From assembly GCA_029907255.1 (NCBI GenBank), contig JARYMF010000005.1, forward strand, positions 62,001 through 126,000: 64,000 bases of DNA, in the 5' to 3' direction. The notes below the pieces were generated by a model. That model made no database searches. It saw nothing but the letters and a program-made list of their open reading frames with translations, and was not told the DNA's origin. Positions 26,094-34,389 of this stretch are shown here, piece by piece. Origin of the DNA: Armatimonadota bacterium (GTDB lineage Bacteria; Armatimonadota; UBA5829; DTJY01). Position 1 is the first letter of the stretch, and each line of letters starts with the position of its first letter. Position numbers and translations under genes: made by a program.

Positions 26094-27752
26094 ATGGCAT
26101 TTGCAAGCAATCTATATGGTATATCAATATGGCTCTTGGTATTTGCAACTGGCTGGTTCGTAATGCTTACAGAATTGGTAGCCGCACGCGTTCTAGCTCC
26201 CTATTTTGGCAACAGCATTTACGTATGGGGCAGTGTTATTGCAATTTTCCTAGTCACGCTTGCAATTGGCTATGCTTATGGAGGTCGGCTAACTAGAAAA
26301 TCAATTTCGGCTTTCGTTCCCATAACCTTGGCCGCAGCAGCAGGTTTGTATGTTGCCGCCACACCACTCTATCAAGATTTACTCTCGGGATGGCTCTGCA
26401 AAACGGGGCTTGAGCTAAAATGGGGAGCGCTGTTTGCGTCCATCATTTTGTATGGTCCACCCATGGTTCTACTTGGAAGCGTATCTCCGTACTGCATTCA
26501 ACTAGCAACCAAGGTGCATACCGAAGCTGGCCACCATGCAGGCTTGCTATATGCTATCTCCACTGTGGGAAGCTTTGGTGGAAGCCTGGTTACTGCCTTT
26601 TACCTAATACCAATGCTCCCATTAACAGCAATTACGGTGATTGCCGGTATAACACTGGCTGCAATTGCTCTAATTGTTGCTCTTGTTATATTAAAGAGAA
26701 CTCTCCTGGCTGTTGGGCTAACTGCGATATTGGCTGTGGTTGCGGTAATATTAGGATGTCGCCATAACGGTTCATCTTGGCATGCACTTAAGGCATACCA
26801 GTATCCACTACAAAACTACCTCCTTAGCAATACTCCTCCTTCGGAAATGCGCCCAATTTTAGAGAAAGCGCAAGCAGAAGCGCGCAAGGAAGCAGAAAAG
26901 TTTATGCAAATGCCCGCTACTACAATCCTTGAGCGAGAAACACCTTATCACCACATCCACATCTATCAAGAAGGACCAGTACGTAAGTTGGTATTTGGAA
27001 AAGCCCAATTCCGTTCGCCACAAAGTGTTATTGATATGCGAGATCTCCGATACCATTCTTCCGAGTATACAATGCTATCATTTGCCGCAATGCTTTACCA
27101 ACCCAAGCCCAAGCGGGTTTGCATTATCGGGATAGGTGGGGCAGTTATCCCTCGAGCATTAGAGTTGTGTGTTCCCGGCGTGAAGATAGATGCAGTAGAA
27201 ATAGACCCCACAATTGTCCAACTAGCACAGAAGTACTTTTATTGGCGACCAAGCAAGAATACTCGCATATACATTGGAGATGGCCGTTGGTTTTTGAGTT
27301 GTTGCATCACAAATAAGAAACCGAAATACGATTGGATAATACTCGATGCTTATAGTGACGACTATGTGCCGTTTCATCTCACCACTGTTGAATTCTTCAA
27401 TATAGTAAAACGTGCGCTAGCTCCGAATGGCGTGGTAGCATCTAACCTTGCCGTTACGGACGACCTTTATGGCTGTGAAGCACGCACACTTCATGCAATT
27501 TTCGGAAACGCAACTTCCTTTATTGGACATCGCAGCGGCAATATAATCCTTGTCGCCCAAAATGGCCGGAGCAAATCTCTTACTGCAGAGGAAGCAGCCA
27601 AAGCGGCAAAAAGAGTCAAACTCCCGCCCAATTCCGGTATAGACATGCGACATATAGTCAGCTGTCTTGCGGAACAAATGACTTACGCCCCTACAGGACC
27701 AATCCTAAGCGATCGCTGGTCGCCGGTTGAGATATTACTTAAGCGCCAATAA
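26094..27752 (+). CDS. Membrane-fused spermidine-synthase-like protein
   Basis: The 552 residues start at ATG 26094 behind AGGGAG. The N-terminal 220 residues hold about six or seven membrane helices (first LLVFATGWFVMLTELVAARV, with APYFGNSIYVWGSVIA, the usual signature of these fusions). A linker follows, then a soluble methyltransferase-like domain (about 330-500): VCIIGIGGAVIPRALELC, DAVEIDPTIVQLAQKYF, YIGDGRWFL, DWIILDAYSDDYVPFHLTTVEFF. This is the fused MFS/spermidine synthase family. Whether it makes a polyamine is doubtful because these membrane forms are biochemically uncharacterised. It is followed after 208 bases by ggt. Confidence 0.88.
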   Translation: MAFASNLYGISIWLLVFATGWFVMLTELVAARVLAPYFGNSIYVWGSVIAIFLVTLAIGYAYGGRLTRKSISAFVPITLAAAAGLYVAATPLYQDLLSGWLCKTGLELKWGALFASIILYGPPMVLLGSVSPYCIQLATKVHTEAGHHAGLLYAISTVGSFGGSLVTAFYLIPMLPLTAITVIAGITLAAIALIVALVILKRTLLAVGLTAILAVVAVILGCRHNGSSWHALKAYQYPLQNYLLSNTPPSEMRPILEKAQAEARKEAEKFMQMPATTILERETPYHHIHIYQEGPVRKLVFGKAQFRSPQSVIDMRDLRYHSSEYTMLSFAAMLYQPKPKRVCIIGIGGAVIPRALELCVPGVKIDAVEIDPTIVQLAQKYFYWRPSKNTRIYIGDGRWFLSCCITNKKPKYDWIILDAYSDDYVPFHLTTVEFFNIVKRALAPNGVVASNLAVTDDLYGCEARTLHAIFGNATSFIGHRSGNIILVAQNGRSKSLTAEEAAKAAKRVKLPPNSGIDMRHIVSCLAEQMTYAPTGPILSDRWSPVEILLKRQ

Positions 27753-27892
27753 CAAACATCCCTATCTCGTCTATTTTGTGTTACATATCGAAGGCTAATT
27801 AAATCATCCGCCACTAAGAAAACAACTCTTTCTACAACTGATGCCAATCACAACGGCATTCACTGCTAGCCCATATTTAAGAGAGCAACAAT

Positions 27893-27910
27893 AGGAATTT
27901 TATAATTCCT
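27893..27910 (+). promoter_or_regulatory. Dyad overlapping a TATAAT in the ggt upstream region
   Basis: AGGAATT (27893-27899) and AATTCCT (27904-27910) flank TTAT, and TATAAT at 27901-27906 lies within the dyad. It could be a repressor operator over a -10 element 50 bases before ggt; no convincing -35 was found. Confidence 0.3.
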
Positions 27911-27960
27911 AGACGAAAAATTGGTTAAGAAAGACAATTGCGGGGAGGCTTGCAAATCCT

Positions 27961-29541
27961 ATGGATAACGAATGCATAAGCATAAAAACTGGTGAAGTCA
28001 TCGGACCTCATCCTAGGGCGGTAGAAGTTGGAAAGCGCGTGCTCGCGGAAGGCGGAAACGCAGTTGATGCAGCAGTGGCAGCCGCATGGGTCTCAGCGGT
28101 TGTGCGACCAGACCAGAACGGAATATGTGGATACGGTGGTGCTATTGTTATTCACTTTGCCAATGAAAAGCAAACGCATTGCATAGATTTCGATACTGAA
28201 GCCCCGGGCGCAGCACATGAGAATATGTATTCGCTTGTAGAAGACCCCAATGCACTTTACCGTTATGTGGACGCAAACAAGGCAAACCAGCGAGGATATC
28301 TATGTATATCGGTGCCCGGTACAGTTGCCGGACTCTCGCACGCCGCTGAGAAATTTGGCACAATGAGCCTTTCTGACCTTATCCAACCCGCTATTCAAGC
28401 TTGTTATGAGGGTTTTGATATAGACACTTACTTAGCTGGACTCCTCAAAAATCAAGCGGAGACGTTTATGCAATATCCTGGCACAAAAGCCATGTTCTAC
28501 CCAAATGGAGAACCACTTCCAGAGGGCACAATAGTACCAAACCCTGAATCTGCAGAGGTCCTTAAAGCAATAGCCAAAAATGGACCAGATGCTTTCTACA
28601 AGGGAGAAATTGCGCATCATATTGCAAAACATGTTCAACAATACGGTGGAATACTTACCTATGAAGACATGGCTGCCTATCGTCCTAGAACTCCTCAGGC
28701 AATCGAAGCCGCAGTCGGTAATCTGACGATTATGACGGCGCCTCCCCCGGCAGGTGGGATAAGCCCGCTGCAGGCAACCTTAGTTTCTGACCAACTTAGC
28801 AAAATGATTGACCTCGAACCAAACAGTCCGGAGGAAATTCGTTCACGTTTAGAAGTTTTGCGCCTAGTTTGGTGGGACCGCTTCGACCACCTTGGCGACC
28901 CAGCTTTTGTATCATTCCCTTATCTTAGCCTAATCGAAAGCGGCTATGCTGGAGAACTGGCTTTTAGAGTCAAGCATGTTCTAAACCAAAAACCGACGAA
29001 CCTGGGACCGGAAAGCCAAGCGGGCCAAGGAGGCACGGTGCATATTTCTGCAGTTGACAAGGATTGCAATCTCGTATCTCTTACGCTAACCCATGGCCTT
29101 GGACTGGGTTCGGCAGTTGTGATTCCTGGCACCGGAATGGTTATGAGCGGCGGCATGTTCTTGTTCGACCCCGCCCCAGGCAAAGCGAATTCCCCTGCCC
29201 CAAGGAAGCGACCGCTCAACAACATGTCGCCAACGATTATACTAAAGGACGGAGAACCATTTATTACAATTGGAGCAACTGGCGGCAGAAAAATCATTGG
29301 CAATATGCACAGCGCACTTGTTCATATTGCTAGGGGCTTAAACGTAAGAGAAGCATTTCTTGCTCCTAGGATTCACTTTGAGACACGCGGCAAAGTATTT
29401 ATCGAATGTGCTTCCCCAGAAACCCAGGAATATCTTAGGGCATGGGGGTTTGATGTTTGCCAAGGTAGCGCAGAACTAGTTGGCATTCAACTAGACCTCG
29501 ATGCCGAACGGATAATTTCTGCCAGTTGGCGCCCGAAATAG
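27961..29541 (+). CDS. Gamma-glutamyltransferase family protein
   Basis: An Ntn-hydrolase that cleaves or transfers gamma-glutamyl groups (glutathione and related). The 526 residues contain GGNAVDAAVAAAWVSAVVRP and NGICGYGGAIVIHF, typical of the large subunit. GQGGTVHISAVDKDCNLVSL carries the predicted self-cleavage and catalytic threonine (TVH in place of TTH). NNMSPTIILKDGEPFITIGA and GGRKIIGNMHSALVHIARGL follow, as in small subunits. No signal peptide is visible, whereas characterised bacterial GGTs are periplasmic, so this copy may be cytoplasmic or belong to a related acylase/hydrolase clade. Start: ATG 27961 with GGGGAGG about 13 bases upstream. The GNAT gene follows 11 bases after the stop. 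Confidence 0.9.
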   Translation: MDNECISIKTGEVIGPHPRAVEVGKRVLAEGGNAVDAAVAAAWVSAVVRPDQNGICGYGGAIVIHFANEKQTHCIDFDTEAPGAAHENMYSLVEDPNALYRYVDANKANQRGYLCISVPGTVAGLSHAAEKFGTMSLSDLIQPAIQACYEGFDIDTYLAGLLKNQAETFMQYPGTKAMFYPNGEPLPEGTIVPNPESAEVLKAIAKNGPDAFYKGEIAHHIAKHVQQYGGILTYEDMAAYRPRTPQAIEAAVGNLTIMTAPPPAGGISPLQATLVSDQLSKMIDLEPNSPEEIRSRLEVLRLVWWDRFDHLGDPAFVSFPYLSLIESGYAGELAFRVKHVLNQKPTNLGPESQAGQGGTVHISAVDKDCNLVSLTLTHGLGLGSAVVIPGTGMVMSGGMFLFDPAPGKANSPAPRKRPLNNMSPTIILKDGEPFITIGATGGRKIIGNMHSALVHIARGLNVREAFLAPRIHFETRGKVFIECASPETQEYLRAWGFDVCQGSAELVGIQLDLDAERIISASWRPK

Positions 29542-29552
29542 GAGTATTAAAA

Positions 29553-30035
29553 ATGGACAATTTAACAATTCGCCCAGCACGGCTTGAAGATGAAGAGAGG
29601 CTAGCCGAGATTATAGTGGCTGCTTTCGGCGAATCAACTATTCACGCAAGAAGAGAAAAGTTATATGGCATTCTCGGCGGCATCACATGGCAACAGCGAA
29701 AGGCAGAGGAAATTCGAAATACGCTCAGAAGCCGCCCTGATTGCGTATGGGTTGCCGAATTAAATGGCAAGATTGTTGGATTCGTTACATATATCTTACA
29801 CGACGGTGAGCTTGGAGAGATCGGAAATAACGCAGTAGACCCAGCATTTCAAGGGCGAGGCATAGGAAAGGCACTTTACAAACATGTGCTCAACCTAATG
29901 CGCGAAAAGGGCTGCCGATACGTCGAGGTCGAAACTGGTCTTGACGAGGCCTATGCTGCCGCCCGTGCCGCATACGAAAAGGTAGGATTCCGCCCCTTGT
30001 TCCAATCAATTAGGTATACTATGAAGCTGAAATAG
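29553..30035 (+). CDS. GNAT-family N-acetyltransferase
   Basis: Starts at ATG 29553 (MDNLTIRPARLEDEERLAE) with GGAG 7-10 bases upstream; a TTG at 29526 inside the ggt gene opens the frame earlier but is unlikely. 160 residues, a single GNAT domain: VWVAELNGKIVGFVTYI, NAVDPAFQGRGIGKALYKHV (the Q/RxxGxG/A acetyl-CoA loop) and AAYEKVGFRP at the C-terminus. The acceptor is unknown. It is likely co-transcribed with ggt, which suggests an amino-acid or peptide substrate, but this is inference. Confidence 0.9.
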   Translation: MDNLTIRPARLEDEERLAEIIVAAFGESTIHARREKLYGILGGITWQQRKAEEIRNTLRSRPDCVWVAELNGKIVGFVTYILHDGELGEIGNNAVDPAFQGRGIGKALYKHVLNLMREKGCRYVEVETGLDEAYAAARAAYEKVGFRPLFQSIRYTMKLK

Positions 30036-30125
30036 CTTATCGTTGAGCTTCATAGCCAGAGAAGCTAGAAAAGCAAACAGGGTTTTGTCCATAAAACTTG
30101 AGATGCAAACCTTGTGCGTTAAAAA

Positions 30126-30164
30126 TGCCCTCCTTCATCTAACGTTTGCTAATGAAGGAGGGCA
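30126..30164 (-). terminator. Intrinsic terminator of the small barrel protein gene
   Basis: TGCCCTCCTTCAT (30126-30138) and ATGAAGGAGGGCA (30152-30164) form a perfect 13-bp stem with a 13-base loop; on the minus strand five T follow. It lies 30 bases after the stop at 30194. Confidence 0.92.
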
Positions 30165-30193
30165 CGGGGTAAAGACTGCCTGGTAGGCTTCGT

Positions 30194-30829
30194 TTAGAAG
30201 GTTGCGTTCCAGCCTAGTCTGATGAAGTAGTCTGGTTTTGTTGCAGAACTATTTGGAAAACTGTGTGCCGCCCACAGGGTGGCCGTTTTCCCTATTTGCA
30301 ACCTAAATCCAGCTGTTAATCCATTCTCTTCGCCTGAGATATAATCCGCTTGGACTGCAAACTTCGGGCTGAGGGTCTTGTCAAATCCAAGCATCACGCT
30401 GGAAACACCCTCCATTTTAATCACCCCAGCATGCAGTCGAGCAGGCTTGAAGCTTTTGCTCATTACCAGGTAAGGCTGCTTCTCCGTATTACGAGAGAAG
30501 TTTTGGACGCCTATAGCAACTGCTGGACGACCACCATCCTCCTCCAAGCATCTCCATTTGGCGTTCATCCAAGCATCAAGGTGTCCATCTTCTATTCTCT
30601 GGTCTACGCCGACCTCTACACCGTTACCCGCTCCTATCTGGAGGAGCACATATGAATCCCCCTCGGGGCCAAAGCGCATCCCCCCAGAGTATGGGGTCTC
30701 CACCATAAAGACATCCTTTTCAAGGACGTCAGCAGTCGGGATTATATTGAGACCTGTTGGTGAGCAATAGCTATTCCCCAGGCATATACAGACAAGGCTG
30801 AGCGCAAAAACATATTTTAATTTGCGCAA
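30194..30829 (-). CDS. Predicted small outer-membrane beta-barrel protein, YjbH-like
   Basis: Starts at TTG 30829 with a perfect GGAGGTG 8 bases upstream. 211 residues: signal peptide MRKLKYVFALSLVCICLG then TGLNIIPTADVL, a start that recalls YjbH-type exopolysaccharide barrel proteins. The body alternates hydrophobic and polar residues in short strands (YVLLQIGAGNGVEVGVDQRI, ARLHAGVIKMEGVSSVMLG, FAVQADYISGEENGLTAGFR) and ends YFIRLGWNATF, with a C-terminal aromatic as expected for BAM substrates. Function is not assignable. It is divergent from the GHL10 gene and monocistronic. Confidence 0.7.
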   Translation of the reverse strand: MRKLKYVFALSLVCICLGNSYCSPTGLNIIPTADVLEKDVFMVETPYSGGMRFGPEGDSYVLLQIGAGNGVEVGVDQRIEDGHLDAWMNAKWRCLEEDGGRPAVAIGVQNFSRNTEKQPYLVMSKSFKPARLHAGVIKMEGVSSVMLGFDKTLSPKFAVQADYISGEENGLTAGFRLQIGKTATLWAAHSFPNSSATKPDYFIRLGWNATF

Positions 30830-31134
30830 ATTTCACCTCCTCCGCTCAGGCAAGTCGTCCTCCCCCAATGGTAATACTCGGCGATTTGCTTTGTATACAT
30901 GAGAGTGAAAACTTAAAAAGCAAGATTTTGTATTAGCGCCATTGTAATATTAATTGTTGAAAGATTCATAAAATGGCATTCTTTCTGATATTAGCCGGCT
31001 CAACTCCCAGCAACTAACACAGCGACTTTGGAAATGAGATTATGTTTATCATAGAGTGAATGCACCTTCAACATTTGCATATCAAGTTGCGTCCTATTAC
31101 TGAATAGGAATTTAACAGCACAGGAGGCAAGTAA
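30830..31134. other. Divergent intergenic region, no gene seen
   Basis: This AT-rich 305-base stretch separates divergent starts at 30829 and 31135. It must contain both promoters, but I see no -10/-35 pair good enough to call on either strand. GGAGGTG (minus) and CAGGAGGC (plus) are the two ribosome-binding sites at its ends. Confidence 0.6.
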
Positions 31135-33813
31135 ATGAAGTTTGGTTTGTCCAGGGCTAGCATAAGTATTCTCAGTATTGTCATGCTACTATTGCTTGCA
31201 ACATTCGCCTTTGCGCAGGATGAATGGAGCACCGTACCCTCGCTTTTCCAATATTTGAAGGATAATTATGGCCAAAATTCGGAGGCGATAGTATCAGCCG
31301 AAGGAACTGCCCCCAGCGAGAAACAATACCAGGAAGCTCATAAAGACGCCAAATTGCTTCCTCTAGAAAAACTTGCATCATTGTATTGCCTGAGGCTCTT
31401 TCAGCAGGACGGCATTTTCGTCCTTGCCCCTGCGAAAAGACCTGATTTGACGGACTTGGCGAAAGGGCGAGCAAAACCGATAAGGCCACTCTCAATGCTT
31501 ATAAACCAATTAGTTTTCAGTATGACCAACCGTCAACTTCGTCTCCTTGGCTCGCAAAATGGACTACCATTTTCTGAGCTTACAACCGACCAGCAAAAAA
31601 TTATGGCCGAAATTTTCTCAGGACCAAGGGCTGTTGTTCCAGTGGAACCCGGGCAAAATGCAGACCTTTCTAAGGCAAAACCGGCCGAAAAGCTGGATAT
31701 TAAGAATTGCTACCTGACTGCGCACCTATCGGTAGATTACTTAACCATCCAAGGTCCACAGTCTGAAAATCAGCGCTATCCGTTTGGTTCATACTTCAAC
31801 ATAAATTGCACCCAACCAAGGAGCAAGGCAGGATGGGTTCTTGCAGACTTACGAATCAGAGATGAAGGTGGATATAGACTAAGACGGATGCCTCCACCAT
31901 GGGAGCCAAAGCAAATAGACAACTGCATAAAAGAATCTGATTTGAATTTTTCTCTAAAAGCCCTCAACAAACCAATTCAACTGTCAGGTACAACAACCAT
32001 TAGTGAACTTTCGTCGGTAATTTCCAATAGTACAGGTATCAAGCTTTATGCAAGCCCAGGCTCAAACAACATTCAGCTATATGTTCAAGGTCGAGGTGTT
32101 TCTGCAGGCCGGCTATTAAAAGCGGTCGCCTTGGCAACGACGGGAACATGGCGGCGCTTCGAGGATGGATACATATTCTCAGTTGACCGAATGGGCATTG
32201 GCCAAATTGCAGCCAGATATCGTGAACTTCAAAATAAACTCACGGCTGACCAACAAAACATTGATAACAAAACCTCTGATTCAATCAAGCGGCACAATAT
32301 TTTGACAATGCTGCCTCTTGATTTAACAGGACGCTTTAAATTAGGCAATCAACAACTAGAATCTCTGGTTCTGAATGATGCCGCTGGAGGGCTTACTTGG
32401 GACTCAATCAAACCAACTCAGAAAGCCTTCATCGAGAAAGAGCTGATTACTGCAGAGGGGAGAGGCTCACTACCGGCTGACCGAAAGTTGGTATCCGTCA
32501 TCCCAAACATCGTTGTTAAGCTTACCTTCAACTTCCAAAATCCCGGGCCAGTTGAGCTGTCATGGGAAGCACCCGGCGGAGTCGCGGGAGTTGAAATATT
32601 CCCTATCAGGTATACCTCCTACGACCGGACTGCATCTTTAAAAGATGCTGAGTCGGGCACTCGTGTAGTTTTAAATTCGCCAATGCGCGCGTGCGTTTGG
32701 AAGCCTGCCGCAGGTGAATCACCCGAATTTATAGCCAAATCACTTAAGGAGCATGGTTTTAACAACTTATTCCTGCGAGTTTTTACTTCCGGATATACTG
32801 CGTTTCCGAGTCGGAACTTTCCGATGATGCAAGGTTTAGACCAAGATTACCTTAAAAGGGTAATCATAGCAGCGCACAATCAAGGAATTAAAGTTTTCGC
32901 TGTGCTTGACGTTCTCCGCTGGTCAGATGGGACAAATAAGAACTGGGTGAGAAAGGAAACTGGGTTGCTTGATTTCGATATTTTTGGCCGAACAAGGTCC
33001 GAAAGCCTTGCCGCAACAAAGATTAGCGACGCCGATTTAGCCGATTTGGAATTCTACTACGGCGAAGGAACCACAGGCAATGCAGTCAATCCAGCAAATC
33101 CTGAAGTCAGCGTTAGGCTTCGTGCCCTGCTCGATGAGCTTTCTGCTTATGAGATTGATGGATTAGCCCTCGACTATACGTCAATGCTTATTCCAACGTC
33201 AAGAGGAAGTATGAGATATGGTGGTTCCCTGCCAAATCCAATTGGGAACCCTGGCCATAACGATGTTATGCGGCGGGAGTTTTTTATTGAGTTTGGAGCG
33301 GATTCCATTGATATACCCGAAGGTCCAATTCGCAATCTAGATTGGCTTCCACTCCAACAGATAGTCTCCGCATGCACTGGGCTCCAAGGCCAATGGGAAC
33401 TGCTGTACAGAACAGCATGCGATAATTTGCTAGACTCGCTTCTCAGAAGATGGAACTCGTCGAAGAAAAATTCGCCTGTCTGGCTTATAGATACATTTGG
33501 AATCGAAAGGCCATCACACGACCTCTCGGGGTTCAAGAAGCGCATTCAAGGAGTTATACGTACATTCGCCCCATATTCAACAGACGAAGACGGATACTAC
33601 AATGAGGATTTCGAAATAATTCCTATCGTTAGAGCAACAGAGCGAGTGGGAACTGCACGCTTTGTAAATACCATAATTAGCTTGCAGTCTCCAGGTTTTA
33701 GTAGTGCCCAGCCTTTGGCAGCTAAAGGCATAGTTGTTGACCTTACCGCCGCTGGGAAACGCAAAATTGACTATCTAACTCTTATTACCTCTCCTGAAGA
33801 GAAATCCCAGTAA
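31135..33813 (+). CDS. Secreted STN-like/GHL10 glycoside-hydrolase-like protein
   Basis: The 892-residue protein (ATG 31135, AGGAGG 7-8 bases upstream) has a Sec signal peptide (residues 8-27, cleaved after AFA). Residues 28-260 are unrecognised. About 271-350 reads FSLKALNKPIQLSGTTTISE... and GVSAGRLLKAVALATTGTWR, resembling the STN/secretin N-terminal domain found in outer-membrane systems. From about 516 to 830 there is a GHL10 (PF02638-like) TIM barrel: SPMRACVWKPAAGESPEFIA, HGFNNLFLRVFTSGYTAFPS, AHNQGIKVFAVLDVLRW, and YEIDGLALDYTSM. GHL10 proteins are predicted hydrolases with few tested activities. The combination with an STN-like domain is unusual. It precedes the c-di-GMP riboswitch but is not under it. 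Confidence 0.8.
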   Translation: MKFGLSRASISILSIVMLLLLATFAFAQDEWSTVPSLFQYLKDNYGQNSEAIVSAEGTAPSEKQYQEAHKDAKLLPLEKLASLYCLRLFQQDGIFVLAPAKRPDLTDLAKGRAKPIRPLSMLINQLVFSMTNRQLRLLGSQNGLPFSELTTDQQKIMAEIFSGPRAVVPVEPGQNADLSKAKPAEKLDIKNCYLTAHLSVDYLTIQGPQSENQRYPFGSYFNINCTQPRSKAGWVLADLRIRDEGGYRLRRMPPPWEPKQIDNCIKESDLNFSLKALNKPIQLSGTTTISELSSVISNSTGIKLYASPGSNNIQLYVQGRGVSAGRLLKAVALATTGTWRRFEDGYIFSVDRMGIGQIAARYRELQNKLTADQQNIDNKTSDSIKRHNILTMLPLDLTGRFKLGNQQLESLVLNDAAGGLTWDSIKPTQKAFIEKELITAEGRGSLPADRKLVSVIPNIVVKLTFNFQNPGPVELSWEAPGGVAGVEIFPIRYTSYDRTASLKDAESGTRVVLNSPMRACVWKPAAGESPEFIAKSLKEHGFNNLFLRVFTSGYTAFPSRNFPMMQGLDQDYLKRVIIAAHNQGIKVFAVLDVLRWSDGTNKNWVRKETGLLDFDIFGRTRSESLAATKISDADLADLEFYYGEGTTGNAVNPANPEVSVRLRALLDELSAYEIDGLALDYTSMLIPTSRGSMRYGGSLPNPIGNPGHNDVMRREFFIEFGADSIDIPEGPIRNLDWLPLQQIVSACTGLQGQWELLYRTACDNLLDSLLRRWNSSKKNSPVWLIDTFGIERPSHDLSGFKKRIQGVIRTFAPYSTDEDGYYNEDFEIIPIVRATERVGTARFVNTIISLQSPGFSSAQPLAAKGIVVDLTAAGKRKIDYLTLITSPEEKSQ

Positions 33814-33864
33814 TTTTACGGGGTAAAAGCCCATATTCTTGTACCAATAATTATATTGGTAACT

Positions 33865-33969
33865 AGCAACCGAAAAAGGCAAACTCGTCGAAAGGCGGGG
33901 ACGCAAAGCCGCTGGGTCTAACTCTCCCGACGATTAGGAGACATGACTGCCAGGCTGCCGAAGTTAGCT
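33865..33969 (+). promoter_or_regulatory. GEMM-I (cyclic di-GMP) riboswitch aptamer
   Basis: The plus strand reads GGCAAACTCGTCGAAAGGCG then GGGACGCAAAGCC, with the GAAA tetraloop between them, exactly the P2 hairpin of GEMM-I RNAs. GCTGGGTCT, a variable hairpin (TCTCCCGACGATTAGGAGA) and TGCCAGGCTGCCG supply the P3 side with the tetraloop receptor. P1 is AGCAAC (33865-33870) with GTTAGCT (33963-33969) and one bulge. In my hand alignment to the Vc2 RNA, the ligand-contacting positions 20 and 47 are G and A, which favours c-di-GMP over cGAMP. Downstream genes: a 76-residue orphan and pcrA. Confidence 0.92.
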
Positions 33970-34041
33970 GATTACCGCGGGACAACCATTTTCCCATTTT
34001 AGGAAGCATAAATGGAATCCCGCAGTAACCACAGCGCTTAA
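33967..34041 (+). promoter_or_regulatory. Riboswitch expression platform with a nine-codon leader ORF
   Basis: GCTG-A-TTACCGCGGGA (33967-33982) pairs with TCCCGCAGTAACCACAGC (34018-34035), and CCATTT (33986-33991) pairs with AAATGG (34010-34015). The long stem uses the 3' strand of aptamer P1, so the two are exclusive. Inside, AGGAAG (34001-34006) is 5 bases before ATG 34012, which opens MESRSNHSA and stops at 34041; the inner stem hides that ATG. A weak GCGC stem and CTATTTTT follow at about 34034-34056, perhaps a terminator. Direction of control is not clear. Confidence 0.55.
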
Positions 34042-34087
34042 TGGCGCCTATTTTTGCGTTTCCTAAACAGGGTCGGGGCACAACAAT

Positions 34088-34318
34088 ATGGACCTTGCGG
34101 AATCCGAACTTGCCAAACCTGCCATCGAAAGGTTCAAGGTCGAAGTACTAGGCGGAGATGCGGTTTTTCTCACAGACCGCAGGCTCGGCCACAAGATCTA
34201 TATGGCACCTAAACGTATGTCTCGACCAGAATTACGCCGCTATATTGCCCTTCTAAACAGCGACCTCAAACGCCTAACAATCCAAGATTTTTTTGCCAAA
34301 TACGGTTTGCGCGGATAA
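34088..34318 (+). CDS. 76-residue orphan protein downstream of the c-di-GMP riboswitch
   Basis: MDLAESELAKPAIERFKVEV begins a compact, soluble, mixed-charge protein with no signal peptide or membrane helix. It has a predicted beta region (VEVLGGDAVFLTDRRLGHKI) followed by helical segments (SRPELRRYIALLNSDLKRL, TIQDFFAKYGLRG). I recognise no family. The evidence for a real gene is its position directly after a riboswitch and expression platform, its codon pattern resembling neighbours, and lack of any better ORF. The ribosome-binding site is weak (GGTCGGGG about 9 bases upstream). pcrA starts 71 bases later and may be co-transcribed. A DNA/RNA-binding or regulatory role is guesswork. Confidence 0.6.
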   Translation: MDLAESELAKPAIERFKVEVLGGDAVFLTDRRLGHKIYMAPKRMSRPELRRYIALLNSDLKRLTIQDFFAKYGLRG

Positions 34319-34389
34319 TTAAACTCAAAGTGCAAACAACTATACCTTCCCAGAAAGGCAGACGATGGGCTATAATGTCATAGACGCCC

